A stretch of 64,000 nucleotides of DNA, from contig NZ_AP024845.1 of assembly GCF_020892095.1 (NCBI RefSeq), forward strand, positions 2,914,001 to 2,978,000, written 5' to 3'. A program made the position numbers and the translations under genes. This stretch comes from Claveliimonas bilis. GTDB taxonomy: Bacteria; Bacillota; Clostridia; Lachnospirales; Lachnospiraceae. Positions within the stretch are counted from its first letter, which is position 1; every line of letters begins with the position of its first letter. Below the pieces are notes generated by a model. The model was not told where the DNA came from. It made no database searches and saw only the letters and a program-made list of their open reading frames with translations. Of the stretch, positions 56,608 through 64,000 are shown one piece after another.

Positions 56608-57106
56608 TCCTTTGTTCTTCTTCTTCTAATTTACGGTTCATGTAGAGAAGGATCTGGTATAAAACAATCGTTACCAGAATAGTATATACCAATTCGGGCA
56701 TGATCAGATGGATCAGGTAATAAAAGAAATGGAAATCACCCTGCATCATAAAGAAACAAATGTAAATGACCAGCCCGTAAACCAGTTCGCTTCCCGCAAT
56801 AAGGACAAGCGGAAGCTTAATATCCTCATCATAAAACAGACGCTTAAAGCTTCCGTTCAGATAGCCGATCACTGTAAGGATCAGCGCATAAAATCCAAGA
56901 GTTTCCCCCCAGAACACATCCATCAGAATACCGGAGAAGAATCCTACTGCCATCCCTGTCTTTTTTCCTCTCATAAAACCGAGAGCTGATGTCAGAATGA
57001 TCATCAGATTGGGACGGATAGAGGCAAACGTCAACTCTGCAAAAACAGTAGACTGCAGAAGGAAACATATAATAATAATACAAAATGTAATAACTTTTCT
57101 TTTCAT
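56588..57106 (-). CDS. mreD: Rod-shape protein MreD
   Basis: The 172-residue protein has five or so membrane helices and the MreD signature text LTFASIRPNLMIILTSALGFMRGKK. It belongs to the elongasome; start ATG 57106. It lies 3 bases after mreC. Confidence 0.9.
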   Translation of the reverse strand: MKRKVITFCIIIICFLLQSTVFAELTFASIRPNLMIILTSALGFMRGKKTGMAVGFFSGILMDVFWGETLGFYALILTVIGYLNGSFKRLFYDEDIKLPLVLIAGSELVYGLVIYICFFMMQGDFHFFYYLIHLIMPELVYTILVTIVLYQILLYMNRKLEEEEQRSASKFV

Positions 57107-57109
57107 AGG

Positions 57110-57982
57110 CTATTCACCTTCGCTGCCTTCATCCTGATTCGTAAGATCCTGCTTTGTTGTCGTAATAACAAGGACTTCCTGAAGTTTGGAAAAATCCACT
57201 GCCGGAGTAATATATCCGGATCTTGTCAGATTGTTGGAGTCCACACTGATCTCGGAAATATATCCGATGAAAAGTCCCTGGAGGTAAGTTGAGCTGATAT
57301 GGGAGGTCACAACCTGCTCTCCCACCTCGATCTCGTTATCATTGTTGGGAAGTTTTTCAAAGCGGATCCTGCCGTCTTCCATAAGCTGCAGATCACCGCG
57401 TACCATACAGAGGTCGGAAGTGGAAAGAACCATACCGCTGACATTACTTCCATCGTCGATAATGGAACGAACCTGTGCATAATCGGGTCCTACATCTGTA
57501 ACAATACCTACGAGACCGCTTCCGGCCAGTACGTTCATATCCTTGCGGATCCCGTCATTGCTGCCTTTATCGATGGTAAAGGAACTGAACCAGTTCGTTC
57601 CGTTGTTGGCGATCACATGTGCCCCGACTTTTTCATAATCCGCATAATTCTGATCCAATTTATAGAGTTCCTGCAGTCTTTCCAGTTCATACTGCTCCTG
57701 TCTTAAGCGGGTATTGTCGATGGTCAGAGTATCTATTCTCTCCTGCAGTTCTTCGTTTTCTTTTTGAAGATCCTTAAGAGTTGCAAAATTATCTGTGAGA
57801 TCGCTCATCCACGTTCCTACATAGCTGATCCCTTTTTGCATGGGAATGATGGTATAATTTGCCACCCAGCTAAGAGGACCTCCGTCCATAAAACGTTCCG
57901 CTCCCAGTAAGATGCCGCACACAACAACAACGATCAGAAGAAGATATTTACTTGGAATCGTATTTTGATTTTTGATCTTCAT
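57110..57982 (-). CDS. mreC: Rod-shape protein MreC
   Basis: The 290-residue protein has one N-terminal membrane helix, a coiled coil (about 65-105, QKENEELQERIDTLTIDNTRLRQEQ) and two beta domains (about 120-270). It scaffolds PBP2 on the outside of the membrane. It follows mreB by 1 base. Confidence 0.93.
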   Translation of the reverse strand: MKIKNQNTIPSKYLLLIVVVVCGILLGAERFMDGGPLSWVANYTIIPMQKGISYVGTWMSDLTDNFATLKDLQKENEELQERIDTLTIDNTRLRQEQYELERLQELYKLDQNYADYEKVGAHVIANNGTNWFSSFTIDKGSNDGIRKDMNVLAGSGLVGIVTDVGPDYAQVRSIIDDGSNVSGMVLSTSDLCMVRGDLQLMEDGRIRFEKLPNNDNEIEVGEQVVTSHISSTYLQGLFIGYISEISVDSNNLTRSGYITPAVDFSKLQEVLVITTTKQDLTNQDEGSEGE

Positions 57983-57983
57983 A

Positions 57984-59006
57984 CTATCTCATCCACCTAT
58001 AATTTTCATCCAGCATCGAATACGCCAGTTTTCTTAGTTCTTTGGACTGAATGATCTGCTTCAGCCCTGTCACTGCACAGATATCCGGATCAATAGCCGT
58101 CCGGACACGTATGCCTGTCATTTCTTCCATATATACCTCCAGTCCCGGAAGATTGGCAAGTCCTCCCGTCAGAAAAATACCGTTACGGTAAACTGCCTTC
58201 CGCACCTCCGGAGGGGTACGGTCCAGGAGAGAATGGATACAGTGAATGCATTCCTCCAGAGGATCTTTGATAGCGGCCCGCACAAGGCTGATAGAAATTT
58301 CTCTTTGCTGCGGAACTCCGGTGATCAGATCTCTTCCGGCAACGGTAAGCGAAGCGCTGTTGTCCTCGCTGAACACACCGAACCTTTTTCTCAGGATTTC
58401 TGAGGTTACCTTTCCGATCAGGAAGTCATGGTTATAACGTACAAGCTGGGCAACAGCATTGTCAAAGGTTGCACCTCCCACTTTTATAAGCCGGTTCAGT
58501 ACAATACCGCCTCCGGCAAGAATGGAAAGTTCAGTCGTGTCTCCGCCCAGGTTTACAATGAACAGCCCCTTCGTATTCTGTACATCCAGATTCAGACCTA
58601 CTGCATCGGCAATCCCCCGTTCCACAATATTGACTTCTTTTGCCCGGGCTGTAGAATGAATGACAAGATCGAAAAAAGCTTTCTTTTCCACCTCCGTCAC
58701 ATCTGTAGGAACGGCAATTACATACTCCGCTCCCCGTGCGAACCCTCTGTCCTTTTTCAAAAGTCCCTGAAGAAGGTACTGCATATCGTTAAATCTGGAA
58801 ATCACTCCGTCTTTCATAGGAAAGACAACCTGTATATTGGCCGGGGCTTTTTCAAACATCTCATATGCTTCATCGCCCACAGCAAATACCTCTTTTTTAT
58901 TTGCAATGGCAATCACGTTTTTTTCTTTCCAGATCGTATCTTTCTTCTTATCATATACTTTGATCTCATAGGATCCGAGATCAAGTCCGTATACATTCCG
59001 TGCCAT
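57984..59006 (-). CDS. mreB: MreB-family actin-like protein
   Basis: The 340-residue protein has the actin-fold motifs YGLDLGSYEIKVYDKK (phosphate 1), NLGGDTTELSIL (phosphate 2) and LTGGLANLPGLEVYM (adenosine). It forms the cytoskeletal guide of the elongasome. Its sequence is more divergent than common MreB proteins, as in many clostridia. Confidence 0.93.
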   Translation of the reverse strand: MARNVYGLDLGSYEIKVYDKKKDTIWKEKNVIAIANKKEVFAVGDEAYEMFEKAPANIQVVFPMKDGVISRFNDMQYLLQGLLKKDRGFARGAEYVIAVPTDVTEVEKKAFFDLVIHSTARAKEVNIVERGIADAVGLNLDVQNTKGLFIVNLGGDTTELSILAGGGIVLNRLIKVGGATFDNAVAQLVRYNHDFLIGKVTSEILRKRFGVFSEDNSASLTVAGRDLITGVPQQREISISLVRAAIKDPLEECIHCIHSLLDRTPPEVRKAVYRNGIFLTGGLANLPGLEVYMEEMTGIRVRTAIDPDICAVTGLKQIIQSKELRKLAYSMLDENYRWMR

Positions 59007-59014
59007 TTTTGCTC

Positions 59015-59719
59015 TTATCCTTTCGTGTATATCAGATTCTCTTCCAGAAAACTGATATAAGAATTATTCCCAATAATAATATGATCTAACAGTTCAATTC
59101 CAATTAATTCTCCGGCCAGCCTTATCCGCCGAGTAATCGCCACATCCGCTTTGCTTGGAGTCGGATCTCCACTGGGATGATTATGGAGCAGAATAATAGA
59201 AACCGCCTCCCTTTTTACCGCCTCCACAAAAATCTCTCTTGGTTCTACCAATGATGCATTTACAGTTCCTTTGTAAATATTCTTTTCAGCAATAAGATTT
59301 GATTTTGTGTCCAGCATTAACAACTTCATATGTTCCTGGGAAAGATGACGCATTTCTTCCATATAATATCCGGCAATCGTTGACGGATTTCTGAAACACA
59401 GTGTTTTGCGCGCTTCAGCTTTCGCAAGCCTTGCAGACAGTTCTAAAATACAGAGGAGCTGGATCGTTTTCACTTTCCCCACACCTCTGATCTTCATAAA
59501 TTTTTCTTTTGTAAAGCGGTGGAGTCCCAAAAGGCCGTCCTCCCCGGCTTCTTTTAAAATTTTCCTGGAAAGCTCCAGGACATTTTCTCCCCTTGTACCA
59601 GTGCGCAGCAGAACAGACAGAAGTTCCGCGTCGCTTAAGCTGCCTGCCCCTTTTTCGTCACACTTTTCGTATGGGCGCTCTGATACCAACATTTCTTTCA
59701 TGGTATTTGTCTGATTCAT
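59015..59719 (-). CDS. radC: RadC/YsxA-like JAB/MPN-domain protein
   Basis: The roughly 234-residue protein has an N-terminal helix-hairpin-helix region (KIRGVGKVKTIQLL) and the JAB1/MPN+ metal motif with HNHPSGDPTPSKAD (about residue 178). Despite its name a role in DNA repair is unproven. The ATG at 59719 is preferred, ATG 59701 is possible. Confidence 0.88.
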   Translation of the reverse strand: MNQTNTMKEMLVSERPYEKCDEKGAGSLSDAELLSVLLRTGTRGENVLELSRKILKEAGEDGLLGLHRFTKEKFMKIRGVGKVKTIQLLCILELSARLAKAEARKTLCFRNPSTIAGYYMEEMRHLSQEHMKLLMLDTKSNLIAEKNIYKGTVNASLVEPREIFVEAVKREAVSIILLHNHPSGDPTPSKADVAITRRIRLAGELIGIELLDHIIIGNNSYISFLEENLIYTKG

Positions 59720-59759
59720 CCTTTGTAGATAAGTATAACCTTCACGTAAAGATCGGTTA

Positions 59760-60020
59760 TTACAAGAAGCGATAAATAATAATTGCAAGAACCATGCCGA
59801 TGATGCTGGCAACCGTAATTTTGATCGTAAGTCCGAATGTAATAACGACTATGCCAAGATTCAGCACAACCGGCTCGCTTAACCCGAATGTCTGTCCATA
59901 GTTAAGCCAACTAAGTCCCCCTGTATCACCTGCAAGCATACCGATAAAACCTCCCAGGACAATTCCTGCCAGAATCAGCAGAAACAAAGCCCAGGAATTT
60001 TTCCCGCCTGCTCCTTTCAT
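59760..60020 (-). CDS. DUF4321 membrane protein
   Basis: The 86-residue protein has two membrane helices (about 12-30 and 55-85) around a loop GLSWLNYGQTFGLSEP. It is the first gene of the minus-strand mre/min operon and is commonly found there in Clostridia. The function is unknown. Confidence 0.85.
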   Translation of the reverse strand: MKGAGGKNSWALFLLILAGIVLGGFIGMLAGDTGGLSWLNYGQTFGLSEPVVLNLGIVVITFGLTIKITVASIIGMVLAIIIYRFL

Positions 60021-60117
60021 ATGTACTCCACCTCACATCTTTGTTTTTCTTTAAAAAACTCAATATATTCTATCATATTTCAAAAAAAGTGTATAGCCTT
60101 ATCCCATTAAAAATTTC

Positions 60118-61746
60118 TTAATCCTTTGTCTCTTTGTCGAAAGGATGATATTTTCTGGCGATTGCTTCCGCCGTCTTCAAACCGTCCATAGCGGCTGAAG
60201 TAATTCCTCCGGCATAGCCCGCTCCCTCGCCGCATGGGTAAAGTCCTCTTATGCTTCCCTGCATATCAGCTCCCCGCAGAATACGTACCGGGGAAGATGT
60301 CCGGCTTTCCACGCCGGCGAGGACGGCGTCTTTCCTGTCATATCCCGGAAGTTTTCTTCCGAAGGCTTTTATCCCTTCTTCCAGAGCGCGGGAAATTTCC
60401 TCCGGGAAGATCCCCCGTACGTTTCCAAAAGCATATCCCCCTTTGATCTGCGGGGTGATCTCGCCCAGATTTTCTGTTATTTTCCCCTGGCAGAAATCCT
60501 CAAACAGCTGTATCGGGACAAGACCGCCGCCAGTCGCAAAAGCTGCTTTTTCCAGTCTTCTTTGAAAAGCCACTCCGGCAAGCACGCCGCTTCCGCCGAA
60601 ATCTTCCGGTGAAACGGTAACCACAACAGCACTATTGGCGTTTTCGCCTGCCCTGTCGTGATAACTCATGCCGTTGACCGCCAGATAACCTTGTTCCGAG
60701 GAAGCATTCACTACATATCCCCCGGGGCACATGCAGAATGTATATACCCCTCTCCCATCAGAGGAAGAAGCCGTCAGTTTATAGGCTGCCGCCGGAAGAG
60801 GCAAAGTGGTATCGCCGTACTGTGACAGATCGATCATTTTCTGCGGATGCTCAATACGTACTCCTACAGCAAAGGATTTCGCCTCCATTTTCACCTGTTC
60901 CTCATCCAGCATGGCAAATGTATCGCGGGCGCTGTGACCGATGGCAAGAACACAGATATCTGCCTTTATATGCCGGCTCCGGCCAGTGACTGTATCTGTG
61001 ACAAGTAATTCCTGCAAGGTACCGTTCTCATTTTGAAGTATCCGATCCATTCTCGTATGAAAGAGGACTTCGCCTCCTGATGCAAGAATCTCTTTTCGCA
61101 TGTTTGCCACAATGGACATCAAAAGGTCAGTTCCGATATGAGGTTTATTCACATACAGGATATCTTTGGGCGCACCGTTCTTCACAAAAATTTCCAGCAC
61201 CTTCCGGTCCCTGCCATCTTTATCTTTCACAAGAGTATTGAGTTTGCCGTCAGAAAAGGTACCGGCTCCTCCCTCGCCGAACTGTACGTTTGATTCCGGA
61301 TCAAGACTCTGTGTCTCCCAGAACTTCTCTACATCTTTTTTCCGCTGCTCCACAGGCATTCCCCGTTCCAAAAGCAGCGGTCGGTATCCGGCTTTGGCAA
61401 GCATATAAGCACAGAACAGACCTGCCGGACCGCTGCCGACTATGACAGGCCTTTCCCTCAGCGCTTCCGTTCCCGAAACGTCCATGTGATACCGATTTTC
61501 GCTGGCAGCCTGGATGTTGGCGTTCCGGTTCTTTTTCAAAAACTCCTTTTCATTTTTTAAATGGACAGCCACTGTATACACATAGGAAAGCTGAGGCTTT
61601 TTCCTGGCATCCAGAGACTGCTTTTCTATTTGATATGAAAGAAGCGCATCTTCTTTCACACGGAGGGTTTTCAAAAGTTTCCTCCTAAGATCCGCTTCTG
61701 TATGATCGATATTCAATTTCAACTGCTGGAGTCTGATCATAAACAT
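60118..61746 (-). CDS. FAD-dependent dehydrogenase (COG2509-like)
   Basis: The roughly 542-residue flavoprotein has an N-terminal small domain (about 1-100), then a Rossmann FAD motif VIVGSGPAGLFCAYMLAKAG, FGEGGAGTFSDGKLNT and a C-terminal GGITSAAMDGL. The substrate is unknown. The start ATG at 61746 lies close behind GGAAAGGACGG; ATG 61740 is an alternative. Confidence 0.85.
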   Translation of the reverse strand: MFMIRLQQLKLNIDHTEADLRRKLLKTLRVKEDALLSYQIEKQSLDARKKPQLSYVYTVAVHLKNEKEFLKKNRNANIQAASENRYHMDVSGTEALRERPVIVGSGPAGLFCAYMLAKAGYRPLLLERGMPVEQRKKDVEKFWETQSLDPESNVQFGEGGAGTFSDGKLNTLVKDKDGRDRKVLEIFVKNGAPKDILYVNKPHIGTDLLMSIVANMRKEILASGGEVLFHTRMDRILQNENGTLQELLVTDTVTGRSRHIKADICVLAIGHSARDTFAMLDEEQVKMEAKSFAVGVRIEHPQKMIDLSQYGDTTLPLPAAAYKLTASSSDGRGVYTFCMCPGGYVVNASSEQGYLAVNGMSYHDRAGENANSAVVVTVSPEDFGGSGVLAGVAFQRRLEKAAFATGGGLVPIQLFEDFCQGKITENLGEITPQIKGGYAFGNVRGIFPEEISRALEEGIKAFGRKLPGYDRKDAVLAGVESRTSSPVRILRGADMQGSIRGLYPCGEGAGYAGGITSAAMDGLKTAEAIARKYHPFDKETKD

Positions 61747-61769
61747 CCGTCCTTTCCTTCGTTTTTCTC

Positions 61770-62999
61770 TTATAGCGCCGCCGCTTCTCCGGCTATATAT
61801 CCCGTTGCCCAGGCCCACTGCAGATTATATCCCCCACACATGCCGTCGACGTCAAGGAGTTCGCCTGTTATATACAGCCCGGGGCATTTCAGGGATTCCA
61901 TAGTCAGAGGATCGATCTCTTCAAGAGAAACTCCTCCTGCACAGACCTGCGCCTGATCAAAAGAACGGGTTCCTGTAATCTTTACTTCAAATTTTTTGCA
62001 GAGGCAGGCGAGTCCTGCAAAATCTTCTTCGCTGAAATTCTCCACTTTCTGCGACCAGCGGATGTGTGCCCGGGTAAGGAGCACATTTACCAGTTTGCGG
62101 TGAAAAATTCCTCTTAAAAATTCTTCCGCAGTATTGTCGCTCCAGTCTTTTTGCTTCTCTCTGAAGAGGGCGCAGATTTCTGTCTCCTGCATCTCCGGAA
62201 GGAAGTCAAGGATGACAGAAACAGGCTTTCCTTCCCGCAGGCCCTCTGCAGCGAACCGGCTCACCTGAAAGACAGGGATACCTGAAAGCCCGTAATCTGT
62301 AAATTGAATCTCTCCCTGGTCGGCACACACTGCAGCTCCGTCTGACATAAGAACAATCTTTGCGTCGCTTCTTACGCCGGCCAGCTTCCGAAAAGCAGGA
62401 TCATCCGACGTAAGCTGCACCAACGCCGGAAAGACCGGGGTTATGGTATGTCCCAGGCTTTTGGCAAGTTGATATCCGCTGCCGTCAGATCCAAGACCTG
62501 GAGAAGCCTTGCCGCCGGCGGCAAGGATCAGCCTGTCAGCTTCAAATCTTTGTTCTTCTCCGTTTTTCCTCGTATATATATCAAATTTTCCTTTAGAAAA
62601 AGAAACCTTTTCTACCTTTGTCTGAAGATACGTTTCTACCTGGAGCCGGGCGATTCCAAGAGCCAGTGCTTCCCGGACGGACGATGCCTGATCATTCTTA
62701 GGGTAAAGGTAGGTTCCTCTTGCTTTTGTTATAATTCCCAGCTTTCTGAAAAATCTGACGGTATCTTCCGTGCCGAAAGTATGGAGTACCTTCTCTACTG
62801 TGTCCGGGTTCCCTCCACGGTAATATTCGGGACTCATGGCAAGGTTTGTAAGATTACAGCGGCCATTTCCGGTAGACAGGATTTTCTTTCCCACCAGTTC
62901 TTTTTGTTCCACTAAGGTTACGTCAGCGCCTTTTCCGGCTGCCGCAATGGAGGCTACAAGCCCGGAAGCTCCTCCTCCGATGACAACGGTTCTTCTCAT
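61770..62999 (-). CDS. HI0933/BaiN-like flavoprotein
   Basis: The 409-residue flavoprotein has the FAD motif VIGGGASGLVASIAAAGKG, STGNGRCNLTNL and GTRSFDQAQVCAGGVSLEEID. This matches the HI0933/YhiN family, which includes BaiN of bile-acid dehydroxylating bacteria; the family is much broader, so a bile-acid role is not implied. It overlaps the upstream gene by 4 bases. Confidence 0.85.
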   Translation of the reverse strand: MRRTVVIGGGASGLVASIAAAGKGADVTLVEQKELVGKKILSTGNGRCNLTNLAMSPEYYRGGNPDTVEKVLHTFGTEDTVRFFRKLGIITKARGTYLYPKNDQASSVREALALGIARLQVETYLQTKVEKVSFSKGKFDIYTRKNGEEQRFEADRLILAAGGKASPGLGSDGSGYQLAKSLGHTITPVFPALVQLTSDDPAFRKLAGVRSDAKIVLMSDGAAVCADQGEIQFTDYGLSGIPVFQVSRFAAEGLREGKPVSVILDFLPEMQETEICALFREKQKDWSDNTAEEFLRGIFHRKLVNVLLTRAHIRWSQKVENFSEEDFAGLACLCKKFEVKITGTRSFDQAQVCAGGVSLEEIDPLTMESLKCPGLYITGELLDVDGMCGGYNLQWAWATGYIAGEAAAL

Positions 63000-64000
63000 A
63001 TTTGAACCAATCCTTTCCGAACCATATGTTCCAGAGACATTAAAATGCCAAGTTTGGCGTGAGGCCAGGTCAGGCCTCCCTGAAAATATACTGCGTAGGG
63101 CGGTTTGATGGGACCGTCAGCACTCAGTTCTATGGAAGAACCCTGTACAAAAGCTCCGGCTGCCATGATCACATCGCTGTCATAGCCGGGCATAGCCCAT
63201 GGTTCCGGCGTTACATAGGAATCTACCGGCGCCGCTGCCTGGATGCCCTGGCAGAAAGCGATCACGCCCTCCGGCGTGCCAAGCTCTACCGCCTGAATAA
63301 TATCGTGCCTGCTCTCGGAGCCGTCAGGCACTACCGGAAATCCCAGAGATTCATAAAGGTTGGCCGCAAGGATCGCTCCTTTAAGGGCGCTTGCCACCAC
63401 GGTCGGCGCAAGGAAAAGCCCCTGGTAAAAGGACTGCATCACCCCCAGAGAAGCCCCCACTTCCCGGCCAAGTCCGGGAGAGGTCAGACGGTATCCGCAG
63501 TTTTCAATCAGATCCGTTCTGCCGGCAACATAACCGCCGATGGGCGCAAGTCCTCCGCCCGGATTTTTGATAAGGGATCCCACGACCATATCTGCTCCCA
63601 CATCACTGGGTTCTATTGTCTCTACAAATTCACCATAACAGTTGTCAACCATACAGATAACATCCGGTTTGATCTTTTTTACAAAAGCGATCAATTCCCC
63701 AATCTGGGCGACGGAAAAACTCGGTCTTGTCTGATATCCCTTTGACCGCTGAATGGTAATTAATTTTGTTTTTTCATGAATGGCTTTTTCAATGTTCTCA
63801 TAGTCAAAACTTCCGTCCGGCTTAAGATCCACCTGGCGGTAAGTAATACCATATTCTGCCAGGGATCCCGCTGACGGGCGGATACCGATCACTTCCTCCA
63901 ATGTATCATATGGTTTCCCTGCCGGAGAGAGCAACTCGTCTCCCGGCCTTAAGTTCGCTCCAAGAGCAAGGGCAAGAGCGTGCGTTCCGCAGGCAATCTG
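62996..64000 (-). CDS. Methionine gamma-lyase family protein (aluminium-resistance-like), cut by window end
   Basis: About 335 residues of the C-terminal part are visible. The family pattern IACGTHALALAL, DNCYGEFVE, SLIKNPGGGLAPIGGYVAG (the PLP lysine SLIKNPGGG) is clear. It is a PLP-dependent Cys/Met-metabolism-type enzyme; members were first named for aluminium resistance. The frame stays open to the window end, so the start lies outside. Confidence 0.9.
   Translation of the reverse strand, partial: QIACGTHALALALGANLRPGDELLSPAGKPYDTLEEVIGIRPSAGSLAEYGITYRQVDLKPDGSFDYENIEKAIHEKTKLITIQRSKGYQTRPSFSVAQIGELIAFVKKIKPDVICMVDNCYGEFVETIEPSDVGADMVVGSLIKNPGGGLAPIGGYVAGRTDLIENCGYRLTSPGLGREVGASLGVMQSFYQGLFLAPTVVASALKGAILAANLYESLGFPVVPDGSESRHDIIQAVELGTPEGVIAFCQGIQAAAPVDSYVTPEPWAMPGYDSDVIMAAGAFVQGSSIELSADGPIKPPYAVYFQGGLTWPHAKLGILMSLEHMVRKGLVQI

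Noticed and set aside
61770-62999. Bile-acid 7-dehydroxylation gene baiN
   Set aside because: The HI0933 family is widespread, and no other bai gene is nearby. Kept as a general flavoprotein.
62996-64000. Metal-resistance operon, from the family name aluminium resistance
   Set aside because: The protein is a PLP enzyme of the methionine gamma-lyase family; the historical name does not show a metal role here.
1-64000. rRNA or tRNA genes, CRISPR array, riboswitch
   Set aside because: I found no tRNA cloverleaf signature such as GGTTCGA-type arms in a plausible setting, no rRNA segments, no spaced direct repeats, and no conserved riboswitch core in the longer leaders. A covariance-model scan could still find a weak one.

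Overview
The window looks like a chromosome segment of a gut-type, low/medium-GC Firmicute, most likely a Lachnospiraceae member (Clostridium cluster XIVa). This is inferred from the gene content: SepF/MinCDE/MreBCD/RodA division and shape genes in clostridial order, a MobP3-type relaxase with Sel1 repeats, DUF4321, and tandem ECF transporter clusters. No database search was possible, so all family calls are recognition by eye.

Layout. (1) 1-225 is the end of rsfS. (2) 226-38,640 is a flexible region between two conserved housekeeping blocks. It holds a broken esterase lipoprotein; a TetR-controlled operon of small-molecule enzymes (two ATC-hydrolase-like proteins, a methyltransferase, a GNAT acetyltransferase, a BAAT-like hydrolase, a membrane protein) at 0.8-5.7 kb; a fragment of a conjugative element (relaxase, TOPRIM protein, VirD4-type coupling protein, HTH protein) at 5.7-12.4 kb; and a 12.4-34.8 kb minus-strand transporter island. 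The island contains two tandem, collinear, diverged copies of one eight-gene cluster (ECF S, T, fused A1A2, AraC regulator, two exporter-fold ABC half-transporters, a DtxR/MntR-like regulator, a small winged-helix protein), with a TetR gene and a third ABC pair between them. After it come a Tn554-like recombinase remnant and a run of pseudogenes (MATE, flavodoxin, aldo/keto reductase, MalY/PatB). (3) 38.8-64 kb is core genome: lexA with a divergent SOS-regulated LysM protein, a Xer recombinase, a TtcA-like protein, a cytidylate-kinase-like protein; the rluD-like/lspA/ylmH/sepF/yggS/hlyD/radical-SAM run; the DUF4321-radC-mreBCD-PBP2-minCDE-rodA-mgsA-dac operon; and two flavoproteins plus a methionine-gamma-lyase-family gene cut by the window end.

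How it may work together. The transporter clusters carry a readable regulatory grammar. Direct-repeat boxes directly after each AraC gene recur upstream of the matching ECF operon (one box type per cluster). A palindrome GTTAG-N6-CTAAC lies upstream of both ECF operons, the third ABC pair and the GNAT operon. The metal-regulator-like DtxR proteins are the obvious candidates to bind it. My working inference is a metal-starvation-controlled uptake island for metal chelates or tetrapyrroles, possibly coupled to enzymes that process thiazoline-type or acylated small molecules. The substrate is not shown by the sequence.
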